In this document: piece by piece, positions 1 to 11,228 of the stretch
Numbering within the stretch: the first letter of the stretch is position 1
Layout: each line of letters opens with the position of its first letter
Source: Protopterus annectens
Taxonomy: Eukaryota > Chordata > Ceratodontiformes > Protopteridae
Direction of reading: 5' to 3'
Length of the DNA: 64,000 nucleotides
Assembly: GCF_019279795.1 (NCBI RefSeq)
Contig: NC_056745.1
Coordinates: 503,345,694 to 503,409,693 of the forward strand
The notes under the pieces: generated by a model
Databases searched by the model: none
What the model was told of the DNA's origin: nothing
What the model saw: the letters and a program-made list of their open reading frames with translations, nothing else
Translations under genes and position numbers: made by a program

Positions 1-930
1 TCATAGTTTGTTACTAGGCTAATGACCACTAGGGCCCTTACAAGCCTACCCATGCACCCCAAACCATTTAGGTCCCAAGTATCATACAAGGGGGCATGTA
101 ATAGGTAGACAGTGAAGGATTTACAAGACAAGGGTTTTAGGATAAAACTTTTCTTATTCATGGCCTCTGTCCATAAGGGAGATCAGGGTCAGACCAGAGG
201 TAAATTTACAAATTCCCACCCAGTTGTCAAGTTTTGTTTGAATAGGGTCAGGGATAAAATCTGATTTACATGGATGGGGAGCCTATTCCACAGTGTAAGG
301 ATCCTTTGGGGCACATAACTGTTTCTCCAACATGTTCTGCTTATATGACATAGTGTTTCTAGTAATGACTAATTTGTGCATGTGCAACAGACCCAATAGG
401 ACTTGGTCTGAGGGAGCCCTGTAAGCCAGGCAAAGGTCCCCTCTCAGCAGCCTTTACAACACTGAATACAGAGACAAAGCCTTTAGATGATCAGTGTAGG
501 ACAAGGTTTTCATGCCCTGAATTCTCCTGCTGAGAAACCTTTGTGGGCATTCCAACTGTTGCAAGTGACTGGTTAGATACATGCCAAAAGTGGCATTGTA
601 TTCAACAATAGGTCTGATAAGGCCTGAGCAGAGTGATACTATAACTTCCTTGCACCTGGATGCCATAGCCTTACCTATACGTTGGGAAACATAGACTGAT
701 TTTTTTATTATCTTAGCTACATGTTGGTCACAGACCAGATTGCTGTCTACACATGTTTCCAGATACCTTACTACAAGATTCGACTTGTATGAGTGTTTTA
801 TCAATGGAGTAATTAACTTGCGTTGACAGGTTTCCAAAGGGCATTATAATGCATTTTTTGGCATTGAGTTTTAGGCCATGGTTTTGGCACCAGTCATTTG
901 TCTGCGTTAAACCCATTTGCAAGATGTTTG
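1..930 (-). mobile_element. CR1-like LINE relic, RT C-terminus and 3' end
   Basis: This is the 3' part of a CR1-like non-LTR retrotransposon on the reverse strand, called family X here. A 127-residue open stretch at 454-837 keeps the family signature downstream of the RT catalytic core (LIRPIVEYN, then MYLTSHLQQLECPQRF). The 5' side reads NDWCQNHGLKLNAKKC, which also occurs at 53.9 kb and, with changes, at 30.2 kb. The palm motifs are absent, so the copy is truncated and cannot work. The 3' boundary lies at or before base 1, where the text (ttactaggctaatgaccac) matches the ends of the copies at 7.1 and 53.1 kb. The CR1 assignment rests on protein similarity and on octamer-like 3' ends; the exact clade is inferred. 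Confidence 0.75.
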
Positions 931-1125
931 AGTCCTGGGTGGAAGAACACCAGGATAAGAAGCCTTCAAGGCTAGCAGGTGTATTACCAGGTGGAATATA
1001 TATCACAATTGTGGTGATGACCTTTTTAGGGTGAAGTTGAAGTTGTGAGATAAGTATGTCCCAATTATTGGGGGAGGGGTAGGAGTTTGGTAATTGATGG
1101 GCAGTTAAGTTGGGTTGGACTGGCT
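917..1125 (-). pseudogene. LINE endonuclease fragment fused to the CR1-like relic
   Basis: Read in reverse, this stretch encodes ISQLQLHPKKVITTIV followed by IYIPPGN. It matches the APE endonuclease of the 2A-carrying LINE (compare SAYIPPGN in the 46.6 kb copy). Around 917-935 the frame runs straight into family X RT sequence, so two LINE families are joined in one open frame. The endonuclease continues upstream beyond the inserted tail at 1125-1436. Confidence 0.6.
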
Positions 1126-1436
1126 ATGTCAATGTATCAAGTCTGGCTAACTCTCTCTAGAATGTGTAAAAATCTGTTAACCAGTTTACTGTGTAATTTA
1201 ATTTAATCCTGATTTGTGCTCAGGATTAACTGTAACCTGTGGAACTTGTTTAACTTGCTTACTTATGTAATCTCTGTAAATAGTCTGTTTATAATATGTA
1301 ATGCTGGTATTATGTAATGCTGTATCTGCTTACCCTTGGAACTTTTCTCCCCGGGCCTCCACTGAAAATGGACATGCATCCAGTCGGACTATCCCAGTCA
1401 ACAAATGTAAAATAAAAATAAATAAAATAAAAATTC
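1125..1436 (+). mobile_element. 5'-truncated LINE 3' UTR with AATAAA-rich tail
   Basis: This is the forward-strand 3' end of an L2/CR1-type LINE. It contains the conserved block ccccgggcctccactgaaaa, then cagtcggactatcccagtca, and ends in a tail of repeated aaataaa. The same block closes the nested LINE at 50.5-50.6 kb and, in reverse, the outer LINE at 43.8 kb. It interrupts the reverse-strand endonuclease, whose two halves lie on either side. Confidence 0.75.
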
Positions 1437-2400
1437 TACAGTAAGGCAGTTTCACCCCCTTTACGAAGTGGTCTGTCTTGTCTAATGATATTGTAGCCGG
1501 TAGGGAGAACTTCTGAGTTAGCTATGTTTTTTATTTAGCCACATTTCTGTTAAAACAACTATGTCTGGGGATTAGTGTGCTATTGTGGCCTGGAGTTCAG
1601 GTATTTTATTTTTGATACTTCTAATATTAATATTTAGCATTAAAAGATGATTGGTTTTGCTGCTGTTGTTGATTTGCCCAGGGATGAAGAAAGTGGGGGT
1701 GTTATGTTCTGACATTTGTGTTGGAGCAGTTTGTGTTGGACAGGATGGATTTGGGCCTGGATTGGGGTGGATATCCCCACTTATGGTGAGCCTGGAGTTA
1801 AAATGGTTATACAGATGTTGGAGTTTGGTGAGGAGTGTGAGAAAGTATTGCGTTTTTTTGAAGTAGGAATGAGAGCATATGTGTTTAGTTCTGAATTGGT
1901 CCGTTATGTAGTTCTTGAATAACTGTGGGCAGATATTATTATAATGTGTGGTGTCTGTACACGAGAGTGCATAATGTAGTGTTGTGCTACTAAGTTTAGG
2001 GATGTTGCTGGAGTGATAACTTGTGGTGTTGTAAAGAATTATGAGAAGACAGACTAGACATAGTTGTGTGATAGTCATGGTTATAAAGTTTAAGTTGTTT
2101 CTAGGTGGGGGGTCTGAATAGGAATTATAGGGTTGCACTATATGTGAATGGGGAAGTAGTGTGGGTGATGTAAAAAATGCCTAGTGGGAATGAGAGTGAT
2201 TGGGAGTATTTTGCGTGGAGCAAGTTGGTGTGGTATAACGTGATATGACTTGAGGAGCTGTGATTGGTGGAGGTGATGTGAGGGTGAGCTGTGGGTGTGG
2301 CTGTGATTACCATAAATGTAGAAGTAGTGGGGGTGGGAGGGAATAGGGGGCAGGGCAGGGGAGCGGGGCAGAGCCAACCAAGACAAGAGAAAAAAGTAAG
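1437..2400 (-). mobile_element. LINE 5' region: leader ORF, 2A-like motif, endonuclease start
   Basis: This is the 5' part of a reverse-strand LINE. It starts in a G-rich (sense C-rich) leader near 2400, passes through the ORF at 1572-2138 and continues out of frame to 1437 with endonuclease text (SPDIVVLTEMWLN, then RKGGE). The same arrangement recurs at 50.8-51.6 kb, which supports this being a real 5' end and not chance ORFs. The endonuclease is broken by at least one stop (after IAH) and by the insertion at 1125-1436. Confidence 0.7.
1572..2138 (-). pseudogene. LINE leader protein with 2A-like motif, truncated in the endonuclease
   Basis: The ORF has 188 residues. Residues 21-37 form a hydrophobic segment (MTITQLCLVCLLIILYN), which could be a signal or membrane sequence. 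Residues 121-129 read GDIHPNPGP (bases 1752-1778), close to the viral/LINE 2A consensus D-[VI]-E-x-N-P-G-P, with His-Pro in place of Glu-x. Residues 168-183 (LNINIRSIKNKIPELQ) are the start of an APE endonuclease domain; a stop follows at residue 189. In 2A-bearing LINEs the ribosome skips the Gly-Pro bond and releases the leader from the enzyme. That activity is known for canonical 2A sequences and only inferred here. Confidence 0.65.
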
Positions 2401-3104
2401 TATTACTTTACAAATCTGAACACTTTAAACAAATTCCTGAGGTCTAGTGGCTTACCGGCAAGCAGAATGTAATTGCTGAAGAGCACTTGTGTCCTGGTGG
2501 GAAACTAGAAATTTAAAGATGTCTCCATGCTCAGCAGGATTCTAATATAGACTTTGTATTGGGGGAGGGAGATAGCACAAGGGGTGTAAACCAGGTGGAA
2601 TGCAAAGAAACCAGAGAGGCAATCAGGTGAAATCAGTGAAGGCCTCAGAGGGGGTAAGTAATAATTCAAACTACCTGTAAAGTGAAGGAGAGAAGAGACA
2701 GCAAAGTTTATTAAGGTTGGGAGTGTGTCTTCACATTGACTTGCTGATTAGTAACCAGTTTGTGCTCAGATTAGAGTATGGAGATACATTAGCAATGAAG
2801 GGGACTGTATAGAGATGCAAATAAACAGGTGGGCCACCAAGTGATACAAACTAAGGCAGAAAGCACTGAGAGGGCTGCTTGATGATTAATTTAGTCACAG
2901 GGATGTGAATTAAATGTATACTGTCTATTGGACAGTTAGGATTACTGTACTAGCCGGGGGGGTGGGGACAAGGCTACAACAGTCAGTTTAATTAGCATAT
3001 TGTTGCAGGGGTCACAAGCAATGACACTCCAAATAAGGAATTTCCAGACTGGAAAAATAGTTTAGCACTTTCATCTGTGTTTAATCAGAATAATTCTTTG
3101 GAAT
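2400..3104. other. No recognisable gene or repeat
   Basis: I see no coding signature, tandem repeat or known element end in this stretch. It is mixed A/G-rich sequence between two LINE relics and could be old decayed repeat or unique DNA. Confidence 0.4.
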
Positions 3105-3690
3105 AAAATGATCACACTGTAGTCTGCCCTTATCAGACCAGTCACAGAGTACAATGCTTCCTTCGGTATGTACTTGACCAGGCATATGCAGCAACTAAAG
3201 CAACCTCAGAGGTTCCTTATGAAAAAAAATACAAGGTATAACAAACTTGCCTTACACTGAGCACCTTAAAGTCCTTTTCCTTCACTCTGTCTCCTAACAA
3301 TTGCTGAGGGGTGATCTATGCCTGGCTAACAAGGCATCCACAAACCCTATCCGTACGAATCTCCTGCATATTTGTAAATCTAACAGTACTGAAATACAAG
3401 GTCTATGGAACTGCATTTTGTCTGTGACTTAAACAGAACATGCTGGTGAGACATATGTGTCCCAGAGACTGCCTCTCGTATGGAACAGGCTTCCCATCCA
3501 CGTGAAGCCAAGTTTGTCTATTACCCAATTTAAATGCAAACTAGACCAGTGGATGGGGAGTAGGCAATTTACATGAGGACTGGCACCCATGTCCCTTATG
3601 GATAGAGATTTTTTAAATGCCTGGTCCTCAATGTGTTATTTGGATGTAGGACATCATTATACTTTTATGGAAAACGTGGATAGGCTTAGA
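3105..3690 (+). mobile_element. CR1-like LINE (family X) 3' end
   Basis: Forward-strand translation in shifting frames gives SALIRPVTEYN, RLPLVWNRLPIHVKPS and ITQFKCKLDQWM. This is the family X C-terminus, and NRLPIHVK is shared with the 7.3-7.6 kb copy. Several stops and indels break it, and only the last part of ORF2 plus the 3' UTR remain. Confidence 0.7.
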
Positions 3691-3774
3691 AAGCCCCCCC
3701 CCCATTACAAAATGGTTTAAAAAGATAAGCACACAAGTCACATGTTCAAAAATGTATTATTTAGTTATTTGTTT

Positions 3775-4140
3775 ATGTATTTATTTATCCTTTAATAACT
3801 GGTAAAGTCCAACTGAGTCAATGGCCCATTTTCAGTGGAGGCACAAGGAGAAAAGCTCCACAACAGATTCAAAAACATTTAAACAGTAGTTGAGTAATTA
3901 TATTCAAGGGGGAAAGCCCCACAACAGATTATATATTTTACAATGAGTTGGAGAGAAAGGCTCCATAGAAACACTCATAAAAACATGTTACAGTAGCTGG
4001 TAAGTAACTATATACAAGGGGAGAAAATCTCCACAACAGATAAAAATACAGATTGAAATATATTTACAGAAATATTAAGAATACAATATGTACTGCAAGT
4101 AGCAAGACACCCTGCTGAAGTGGGTAGGCTATGTCAAGCA
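3775..4140 (-). mobile_element. LINE 3' UTR and AATAAA-type tail, reverse strand
   Basis: In reverse orientation this contains the ctccactgaaaatgg block and an (AAATA)-rich tail like those at 1.4, 43.8 and 50.6 kb. Upstream of the tail, a short motif around gagaaaagctccacaacaga recurs about three times (near 3848, 3909 and 4021), suggesting a degenerate tandem duplication in the 3' UTR. Confidence 0.6.
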
Positions 4141-4224
4141 AACTAAAAAAAGTTATTCAAAATATTGACTATATTTCTAAATATGTATGGAGGTGAAAAA
4201 CAATAGAATATTGTGCTGCCAAAA

Positions 4225-7003
4225 ACAGAGGAATAGAATGAGAAGATGAGGTACAATGTGTAGACGGAGGGATAGAATGAGAAGAGGAGGGCCAATGTGC
4301 AGACGGAGGGATAGAATGAGAAGAGGAGGGCCAATGTGCAGACGGAGGGATAGAAGGTGAAGAGGAGGTACAATGTGCAGATGGAGGGATAGAATGAGAA
4401 AAGAAGGTACAATGTGTAGATGGAGGGATAGAATGAGAAGAGAAAGTACAATGTGTAGACAGAGGGATAGAATGAGAAGAGGAAGTACAATGTGCAGACA
4501 GAGGGATAGAATGAGAAGAGGAGGTACAATGTGTAGACAGAGGGATAGAATGAGAAGAGAAGGTACAATGTGTAGACAGAGGGATAGAATGAGAAGAGAA
4601 GGTACAATGTGTAGACAGAGGGATAGAATGAGAAGAGGAGGTACAATGTGTAGACAGAGGGATAGAATGAGAAGAGAAGGTACAATGTGTAGACAGAGGG
4701 ATAGAATGAGAAGAGGAGGTACAATGTGTAGACAGAGGGATAGAATGAGAAGAGGAGGTACAATGTGTAGACAGAAGGATAGAATGAGAAGAGAAGGTAC
4801 AATGTGCAGACGAAGGGATAGAAGGAGAAGAGGAGGGCCAATGAGTAGACAGAAGGATAGAATGAGAAGAGGAGGTACAATGTGTAGACGGAGGGATAGA
4901 ATGAGAAGAGAAGGTACAATGTGTAGACAGAGGGATAGAATGAGAAGAGAAGGTACAATGTGTAGACAGAGGGATAGAATGAGAAGAGGAGGTACAATGT
5001 GCAGACGGAGGGATAGAAGGCGAAGAGCAGGTACAATGTGTAGACAGAGGGATAGAATGAGAAGAGGAGGTACAATGTGCAGATGGAGGGATAGAAGGAG
5101 AAGAGGAGGGCCAATGTGTAGACAGAGGGATAGAATGAGAAGAGGAGGGCCAATGAGCAGACAGAGGGATAGAATGAGAAGAGAAGGTGCAATGTGTAGA
5201 CGGAGGGATAGAATGAGAAGAGGAGGGCCAATGAGTAGACAGAAGGATAGAATGAGAAGAGGAGGGCCAATGTGTAGATGGAGTGATAGAATGAGAAGAG
5301 AAGGTACAATGTGTAGACAGAGGGATAGAATGACAAGAGAAGGTACAATGTGTAGACAGAGGGATAGAATGAGAAGAGAAGGTACAATGTGAGGACAGAG
5401 GGATAGAATGAGAAGAGGAGGGCCAATGTGTAGACGGAGGGATAGAATGAGAAGAGAAGGTACAATGTGTAGACAGAGGGATAGAATGAGAAGAGAAGGT
5501 ACAATGTGTAGACAGAGGGATATAATGAGAAGAGGAGGGCCAATGTGTAGACAGAGGGATAGAATGAGAAGAGAAGGTACAATGTGTAGACAGAGGGATA
5601 GAATGAGAAGAGGAGGGCCAATGTGTAGACGGAGGGATAGAATGAGAAGAGAAGGTACAATGTGTAGACAGAGGGATAGAATGAGAAGAGAAGGTACAAT
5701 GTGCAGACAGAGGGATAGAATGAGAAGAGGAGGTACAATGTGTAGACAGAGGGATAGAATGAGAAGAGGAGGGCCAATGTGTAGACGGAGGGATAGAATG
5801 AGAAGAGAAGGTACAATGTGCAGACAGAGGGATAGAATGAGAAGAGGAGGGCCAATGTGCAAATGGAGGGATAGAATGAGAAGAGAAGGTACAATGTGTA
5901 GATGGAGGGATAGAATGAGAAGAGGAGGGCCAATGTGTAGACAGAGGGATAGAATGAGAAGAGGAGGTACAATGTGTAGACAGAGAGATAGAATGAGAAG
6001 AGAAGGTACAATGTGCAGACAGAGGGATAGAATGAGAAGAGAAGGTACAATATGCAGACAGAAGGATAGAATGAGAAGAGGAGGGCCAATGTGTAGACGG
6101 AGGGATAGAATGAGAAGAGAAGGTACAATGTGTAGACGGAGGGATAGAATGAGAAGAGAAGGTACAATGTGCAGACAGAGGGATAGAATGAGAAGAGAAG
6201 GTACAATATGCAGACAGAAGGATAGAATGAGAAGAGGAGGGCCAATGTGCAGACGGAGGGCTAGAAGGTGAAGAGGAGGTACAATATGCAGACAGAGGGA
6301 TAGAATGAGAAGAGAAGGTACAATGTGTAGACGGAGGGATAAAATGAGAAAAGGAGGTACAATGTGCAGACAGAGGGATAGAATGAGAAGAGGAGGGCCA
6401 ATGTGCAGACAGAGGGATAGAATGAGAAGAGGAGGTACAATGTGCAGACAGAGGGATAGAATGAGAAGAGGAGGTACAATGTGTAGACAGAGGGATAGAA
6501 TGAGAAGAGGAGGTACAATGTGCAGACAGAGGGATAGAATGAGAAGAGAAGGTACAATGTGCAGTCAGAGGGATAGAATGAGAAGAGGAGGGCTAATGTG
6601 TAGACCGAGGGATAGAATGAGAAGAGGAGGTACAATGTGCAGACAGAGGGATAGAATGAGAAGAGAAGGTACAATGTGTAGACAGAGGGATAGAATGAGA
6701 AGAGAAGGTACAATGTGTAGACAGAGGGATAGAATGAGAAGAGGAGGGCCAATGTGTAGACAGAGGGATAGAATGAGAAGAGGAGGTACAATGTGCAGAT
6801 GGAGGGATAGAATGAGAAGAGGAGGGCCAATGTGTAGACAGAGGGATAGAATGAGAAGAGGAGGTACAATGTGCAGACGAAGGGTTAGAAGGAGAAGAGG
6901 AGGTACAATGTGCAGACAGAGGGATAGAAGGAGAAGAGGAGGTACAATGTGCAGACAAAGGGATAGAAGGAGAAGAGGAGGGCTAATGTGCAGACGGAGA
7001 GAA
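4225..7003. repeat. 39-bp minisatellite, about 70 copies
   Basis: The unit is 39 bp (core gggatagaatgagaagagga, then ggtacaatgtg and tagacaga). Two main variants differ at one spot, ggtacaatg versus gggccaatg, and are interspersed. There are further substitutions such as gacagag/gacggag and tgtgtag/tgtgcag. Because 39 is divisible by 3 and the consensus lacks stops in several frames, it creates long ORFs: 700 residues of a 13-residue LLFSFYPSVYTLY-type repeat on the reverse strand, and 339 and 287 residues of an arginine-rich MCRQRDRMRREGT repeat on the forward strand. I see no promoter, splice site or non-repetitive domain, so I treat these as by-products. Confidence 0.95.
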
Positions 7004-7134
7004 AATTCTCTTTAACCTAGAGGAACTACTGCACAGATTCATAAGTCAAACATGGGACTTGCTAACTGTGCATAAATGGCATATAGTCTAAGATGTCTGA
7101 GCAAACTGAGCAATTAACTCAAATATATATATAT

Positions 7135-7990
7135 AAGTTCATAGTTTCATAGGTGTGTACTAGGCTAATGGCCCTGGAGCCTTTACAAGTTTAGCCCATA
7201 GAAGTGCCCTGGCATCATGCTACCCACCATTAGTTCCCAGTGCCTTTATCAAGTAGAGCCACTGGAGTGATCCCCAAGGTGAATATTCTATTTCCTATCC
7301 ACTCATCAAACTTTTACTTGAACAGGGACAGCGAGGTGCTCTGCTTGACATGTATGGGAAGTCTATTCCAGAGCATGGGTAGTCTCTGGGTGAGGAACCT
7401 GTCCCTCCAGCATGTTCTGTTGATTGTGGCAATAAGGTTGAGGTCTCTGGAGCATGTGGTGTGGAGGGATTGGGATTTCTTTAGATGTAGCATTTCTAAC
7501 AGAGCTGGGTCAGACATGGCTTTGTAAGTCAAGCAGAGATCACCTGTTAGTAGACGATATGAGACAGAGAATAGTTGGAGTTTTTTTATTCTGTCCATGT
7601 AGGACATGTGTTTAAGGCCTAGGGTCCTCTTCGTGAGGTACTTTGTGGCATTTCCAGCTGTTGCATGTGTCTAGTGAGGTACATGCCAAAAGGGTCATTA
7701 TACTTGATGACTGGCCTAATGATGGAAGAGTAGAGAGAAATGATGAACTCTTTCTTCCTGGATGCAAAACCCTTGGTAATGAGATGTTCCACATAGAAGG
7801 ATTTTCTGACCACAGTGGCAATGTGGTAGTTGATGGAGAGGTTGCTGTCAATCTTTGTCCTCACATCTCTTATAATGCCTTCAGTGTTCAATGGCTCCCA
7901 TCCATGTGGTAATTAGTGGGAACTGAGTTTTTCCCAAAGGGGATGACAACGCATTTTTGGCATTAATCTTAAGCCTATAGGCCCTTGGGG
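7135..7990 (-). mobile_element. CR1-like LINE (family X) 3' fragment
   Basis: The reverse strand encodes YMDRIKKLQLFSVSYRLLTG, LCLTYKAM and LWNRLPIHVKQS (7314-7607). Upstream, in a shifted frame, it encodes KEFIISLYSSIIRPVIKYN with MYLTRHMQQLEMPQ (7619-7891). This is the C-terminal part of ORF2 downstream of the catalytic core. The 3' end at about 7137 carries gttcatagtttcatagg, an octamer-like terminus shared with other copies. Frameshifts make it a pseudogene. Confidence 0.75.
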
Positions 7991-8560
7991 TATTGACACA
8001 GTATTTAATTCAATTTAGGGTAAGCTTGGTTAGGCTTAAAATGGTTCTTGGACCGATAGCCTAGTAACCACTGACAAACCTATATTTTATCTGTACATCC
8101 TAAAGTATGATACAAAATTTCATGAGATAGTAAAATAAGTTCTAAGATTCAGACTTCCATCTTTCTACATCTTTCTATAGTTTAGTACAGTAATACACCT
8201 TTGCAGTCTGTGGAACTTTCTGCAGCCCTGTTACGTTTATGGGTAGATGTTTTGAAGCCACACTTCTGAACTCTTATTCATTTTCAATAATAGAAAGACA
8301 GAGGAATGCCATGGTTATTAGAAGAGAAGCAAAACAAGCAAATATTTTAAAGATTTATTATGATAGATCAGCAAAAGTTCTGCCGGAACAGCTGGAGGAG
8401 AAACAGTAAGGATGAGCATGGACACTGGAACTAATACTCCACAGAATTCATGGAAGTGTGCTACAGAGTTAAATTAAACAGAGCAACAGAGATCTTACTA
8501 TGTATGGGACTCTGACATGCAGGTCTGTGGGAGAAACAGGAATCCTGCCAATGTTTATTC
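7990..8560. other. Mostly featureless; short LINE-end-like text at about 8028-8085
   Basis: Around 8067 the sequence tagcctagtaaccac resembles a forward-strand family X 3' end. Apart from that I see no gene, tandem repeat or element boundary. Confidence 0.3.
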
Positions 8561-8564
8561 ATGT

Positions 8565-8690
8565 TTGCTAACCCTAATCCTAACCCTGCCCCTAATCCAA
8601 ATCCCATATATTACCTTACAAAAAAAATATTTTCCCTAGCACTACCACAATTCAGACACATTATTTATGTAGGTACTGCTAGGGTTTAGA
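8565..8690 (+). repeat. Dispersed repeat with CTAACCC-like start
   Basis: The segment gctaaccctaatcctaaccc and the following acttac/accttac and cactaccacaattcagacac text match the repeat at 22318-22430 and 36460-36560. It is a short, diverged copy of the module lying just 5' of the SINE-like element there. The telomere-like triplets are part of the repeat and do not mark a telomere. Confidence 0.5.
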
Positions 8691-8740
8691 TAAATGATTG
8701 CAAAGGAAACTATTTGTTTTCCATTTGCAGTCATCTTTTA

Positions 8741-8893
<153 letters not shown>

Positions 8894-10009
8894 ACTTCAC
8901 ACTTCAATAGACCGAAAGTTCACTTACCCGACTTTCAGTTAGCCGAGATGAAAAGGCTGACAACCACAGAACACAGCCGACTTCCCACTCCAGGTAAGTA
9001 ACCGTTTGGCCATCCTGAAAAAATAGTAAAACTGAAGGAAAGTAAACCCACCCACGAAAGATTTTTTACAACAGTTATACTGCTGGTTTAATGAACAGCA
9101 GAATGTTTAATTTTTATTTGTAACTCTTGACATGAAATCATTATTTACTGTGATAAATCTACAATATGGGTTAGAAGAACTACATGACTTTCTAAGTAGA
9201 AAATGTGACATGGTTGGTAGAAGTGGAAGCAATTTGTAAATTGACAGAAGTGGTGTTGACTAATAATGTGTTTATGTTTAATGACTGCACATACATACAG
9301 AAAAATGGGGTAGCAATATGCCAATATTGTCGCTTCGTGCTGGGAAGAGCAATTTGTTTATAGTGAACTGCATCCTTTTTATGACAAAATATTATTTTTT
9401 AAATGCTTTGTGGATGACGTATTTTTCCTGTGGGCTAGTAATGATGCTAAACTTGAAGTATATATAGAATATTTAAATAGAACCACTAACTTTTTGAAGT
9501 TTGCAGATCAGTTTTCTGTGGATACCATTAATTATCTGGATGTTAGTCTAACTAAATGTAGTGGAGGTATTAATACTTAAATACATAGAAAAGAGATACA
9601 CTCCAATCGATATGTCCACAAAAATAGTATGCATGCTACACATACTTTTAAGGGTGTAGTCAAAGGACAGATGTTAAGAGCCAGTCAACGTAACACGGAT
9701 GAGGCCAACTTTAAATTGGTACTGGCAGAATGACCACAGATTTTAAATACTGTGGTTGTAATAACTCGCTATTAAAACATACAGCAGGTTATGTTATTAT
9801 AAGAACAGGCAAAGACACACCCCACTTTTCAAGTAATACTAGCCATGTTAATTCTGGTCATAATTTTATTAAAAATAATAATATACGCTATGCCACGACA
9901 TATAATCGTAGATCAGAGAGTGTTAAGAACATTATTAGAAATAATTGGGGTATCCTTAAAAATATGCCTGACATAATCAGAATAGTTTTCATATCGTACC
10001 TGTCTGAAT

Positions 10010-10273
10010 TTGAAACAACAATTATGCTATAAGGACTTTAAAAATAATAAAAAGTTGAACATAAGTAGAAAACAGGGTACATTTCCTTTTTATAATTGCA
10101 TATGCTGTGATGATATAAATACAAGTTGTGAATTTATACATCCTAGCACTAAGATGAAATATGCTATCAGGTGTTTTGCAACTTGTAATACCACTGCCAT
10201 TGTGTATATGGCATGCTGTAAGGTGTGTCAAGCATTCTACATAGGTAAATGCACAAGAAGGTTGAAGGACTAA
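10010..10273 (+). pseudogene. PLE GIY-YIG endonuclease fragment
   Basis: In this 87-residue open stretch, residues 27-33 (FYNCICC) and 52-82 hold the zinc-knuckle-like cysteines and the GIY-YIG strand pair; here the motif reads VYM...FYIGK. The arginine helix begins with TRRLKD and is then cut by a TAA. Past the stop the same frame continues ITEHKSEICREVV, so a single nonsense codon separates the two halves. The domain nicks target DNA in PLEs. Confidence 0.75.
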
Positions 10274-10721
10274 ATTACTGAACACAAATCTGAAATATGT
10301 AGAGAAGTAGTAACTAATGCTCTGGGCAAGCATATGAGGGAGAAAGGAAGTTCATACACATTTAACTTTAGAGTGATTGACAACAGACAGAAGGAAAAAA
10401 GGGGGGGGTCTTAATAATGAGTTAGAAGTATGTGAATACTCATGGATCACACTTTTAGAAGCTGATTGTTTTCCAGGTTTAAATACAGCAGTAAACATTA
10501 AACCTATTTTAAAAAGAAGACAGTTAACTTTGAAATAACATCTTGTGTGGATGGGTCTTAGTTAAATGTTTTACTTATTTTATGGTTATACTGACTTTCA
10601 GTAATATTTTACCTGTATATGTATCTTTAAACTGTAGTGCTTAATATAACTGTGTCGTGTTATTAGTTTTATGGTTTGAATTTATTGTTTAAATGAAGGC
10701 ATTTGATCTCTTTTTTACACA

Positions 10722-10744
10722 CTGATGAAGGGTTGATCCCGATA
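10722..10744 (+). ncRNA. Hammerhead-like core in PLE 3' region, decayed
   Basis: CTGATGA at 10722-10728 fits the conserved CUGANGA box. It is followed by GGG (10730-10732) pairing with CCC (10738-10740). The expected GAAA is GATA here, a core change that should abolish cleavage. Hammerheads are known from the terminal repeats of PLEs. Confidence 0.4.
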
Positions 10745-10974
10745 GCTTTGTGATTTTTTTTTCTTGGTTGGAATAAACGCTGTATTTTACCTCAATATTA
10801 AAAGGCTTTGGATTTTATTACTACTGTTTTGCATTTTGTATCCTTCCTGGTTTACCTACATGCTGTTTTTGTTTCTTTGGATTTTTAGTCTTCAAAAGTC
10901 CCCAGCGGCTGTTAGCCTAGTTACAAACATATGAACCTATAAACATTAACAAAACATCTTACAGTCACACACAC

Positions 10975-11026
<52 letters not shown>

Positions 11027-11027
11027 C
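10975..11027. repeat. (AGAT)n microsatellite
   Basis: About 12 tandem agat units mark the 3' terminus of the reverse-strand PLE. A shorter atag run closes the inverted copy of the same PLE tail at 13256-13275. Confidence 0.95.
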
Positions 11028-11228
11028 CAAAGTAAGTGTGTAAACCATGCAACCCAAGGAATACCAAGAAAACCAAAAAGGTCCATGTAGTTCAGGATCA
11101 GCAGAGCTATACAACCACCACGGTCATTCCAATAACAGCTCAGTCCACCAAAATTGCAAAATCCAGCTCTTACTGAACAAAAAAATAAATAAAAAAGAAA
11201 CATATAAAATAAACCATCTAGTTTAGCC

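Larger units (their letters stand above)
9240..10940 (+). mobile_element. Penelope-like element, 5'-truncated, GIY-YIG type
   Basis: In shifting frames the forward strand encodes late PLE reverse-transcriptase motifs: NNVFMFNDCTYIQKNGVA near 9260-9320, then FVDDVFFLW at 9407-9433 (the catalytic box with both aspartates kept), then KFADQFSVDTINYLDVSL. After a Cys-rich linker comes a GIY-YIG domain (IVYMACCKVCQAFYIGKCTR), and in another frame the C-terminus ITLLEADCFPGLNTAVNIKP at about 10450-10510. PLEs prime reverse transcription with this endonuclease. Stops at several points and a frameshift at a G run (10400-10407) disable it. The 3' non-coding part carries a hammerhead-like core at 10722, and text near 10911-10940 resembles a family X LINE end. 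Confidence 0.8.

Noticed and set aside
4143-6245. A 700-residue hydrophobic repeat protein on the reverse strand
   Set aside because: It is the translation of a 39-bp minisatellite whose unit is a multiple of three; the opposite strand is open too, and there is no non-repeat domain, promoter or splice evidence.
10010-10273. GIY-YIG domain considered as a host nuclease gene
   Set aside because: It is flanked by PLE reverse-transcriptase motifs and a PLE C-terminus in shifting frames.
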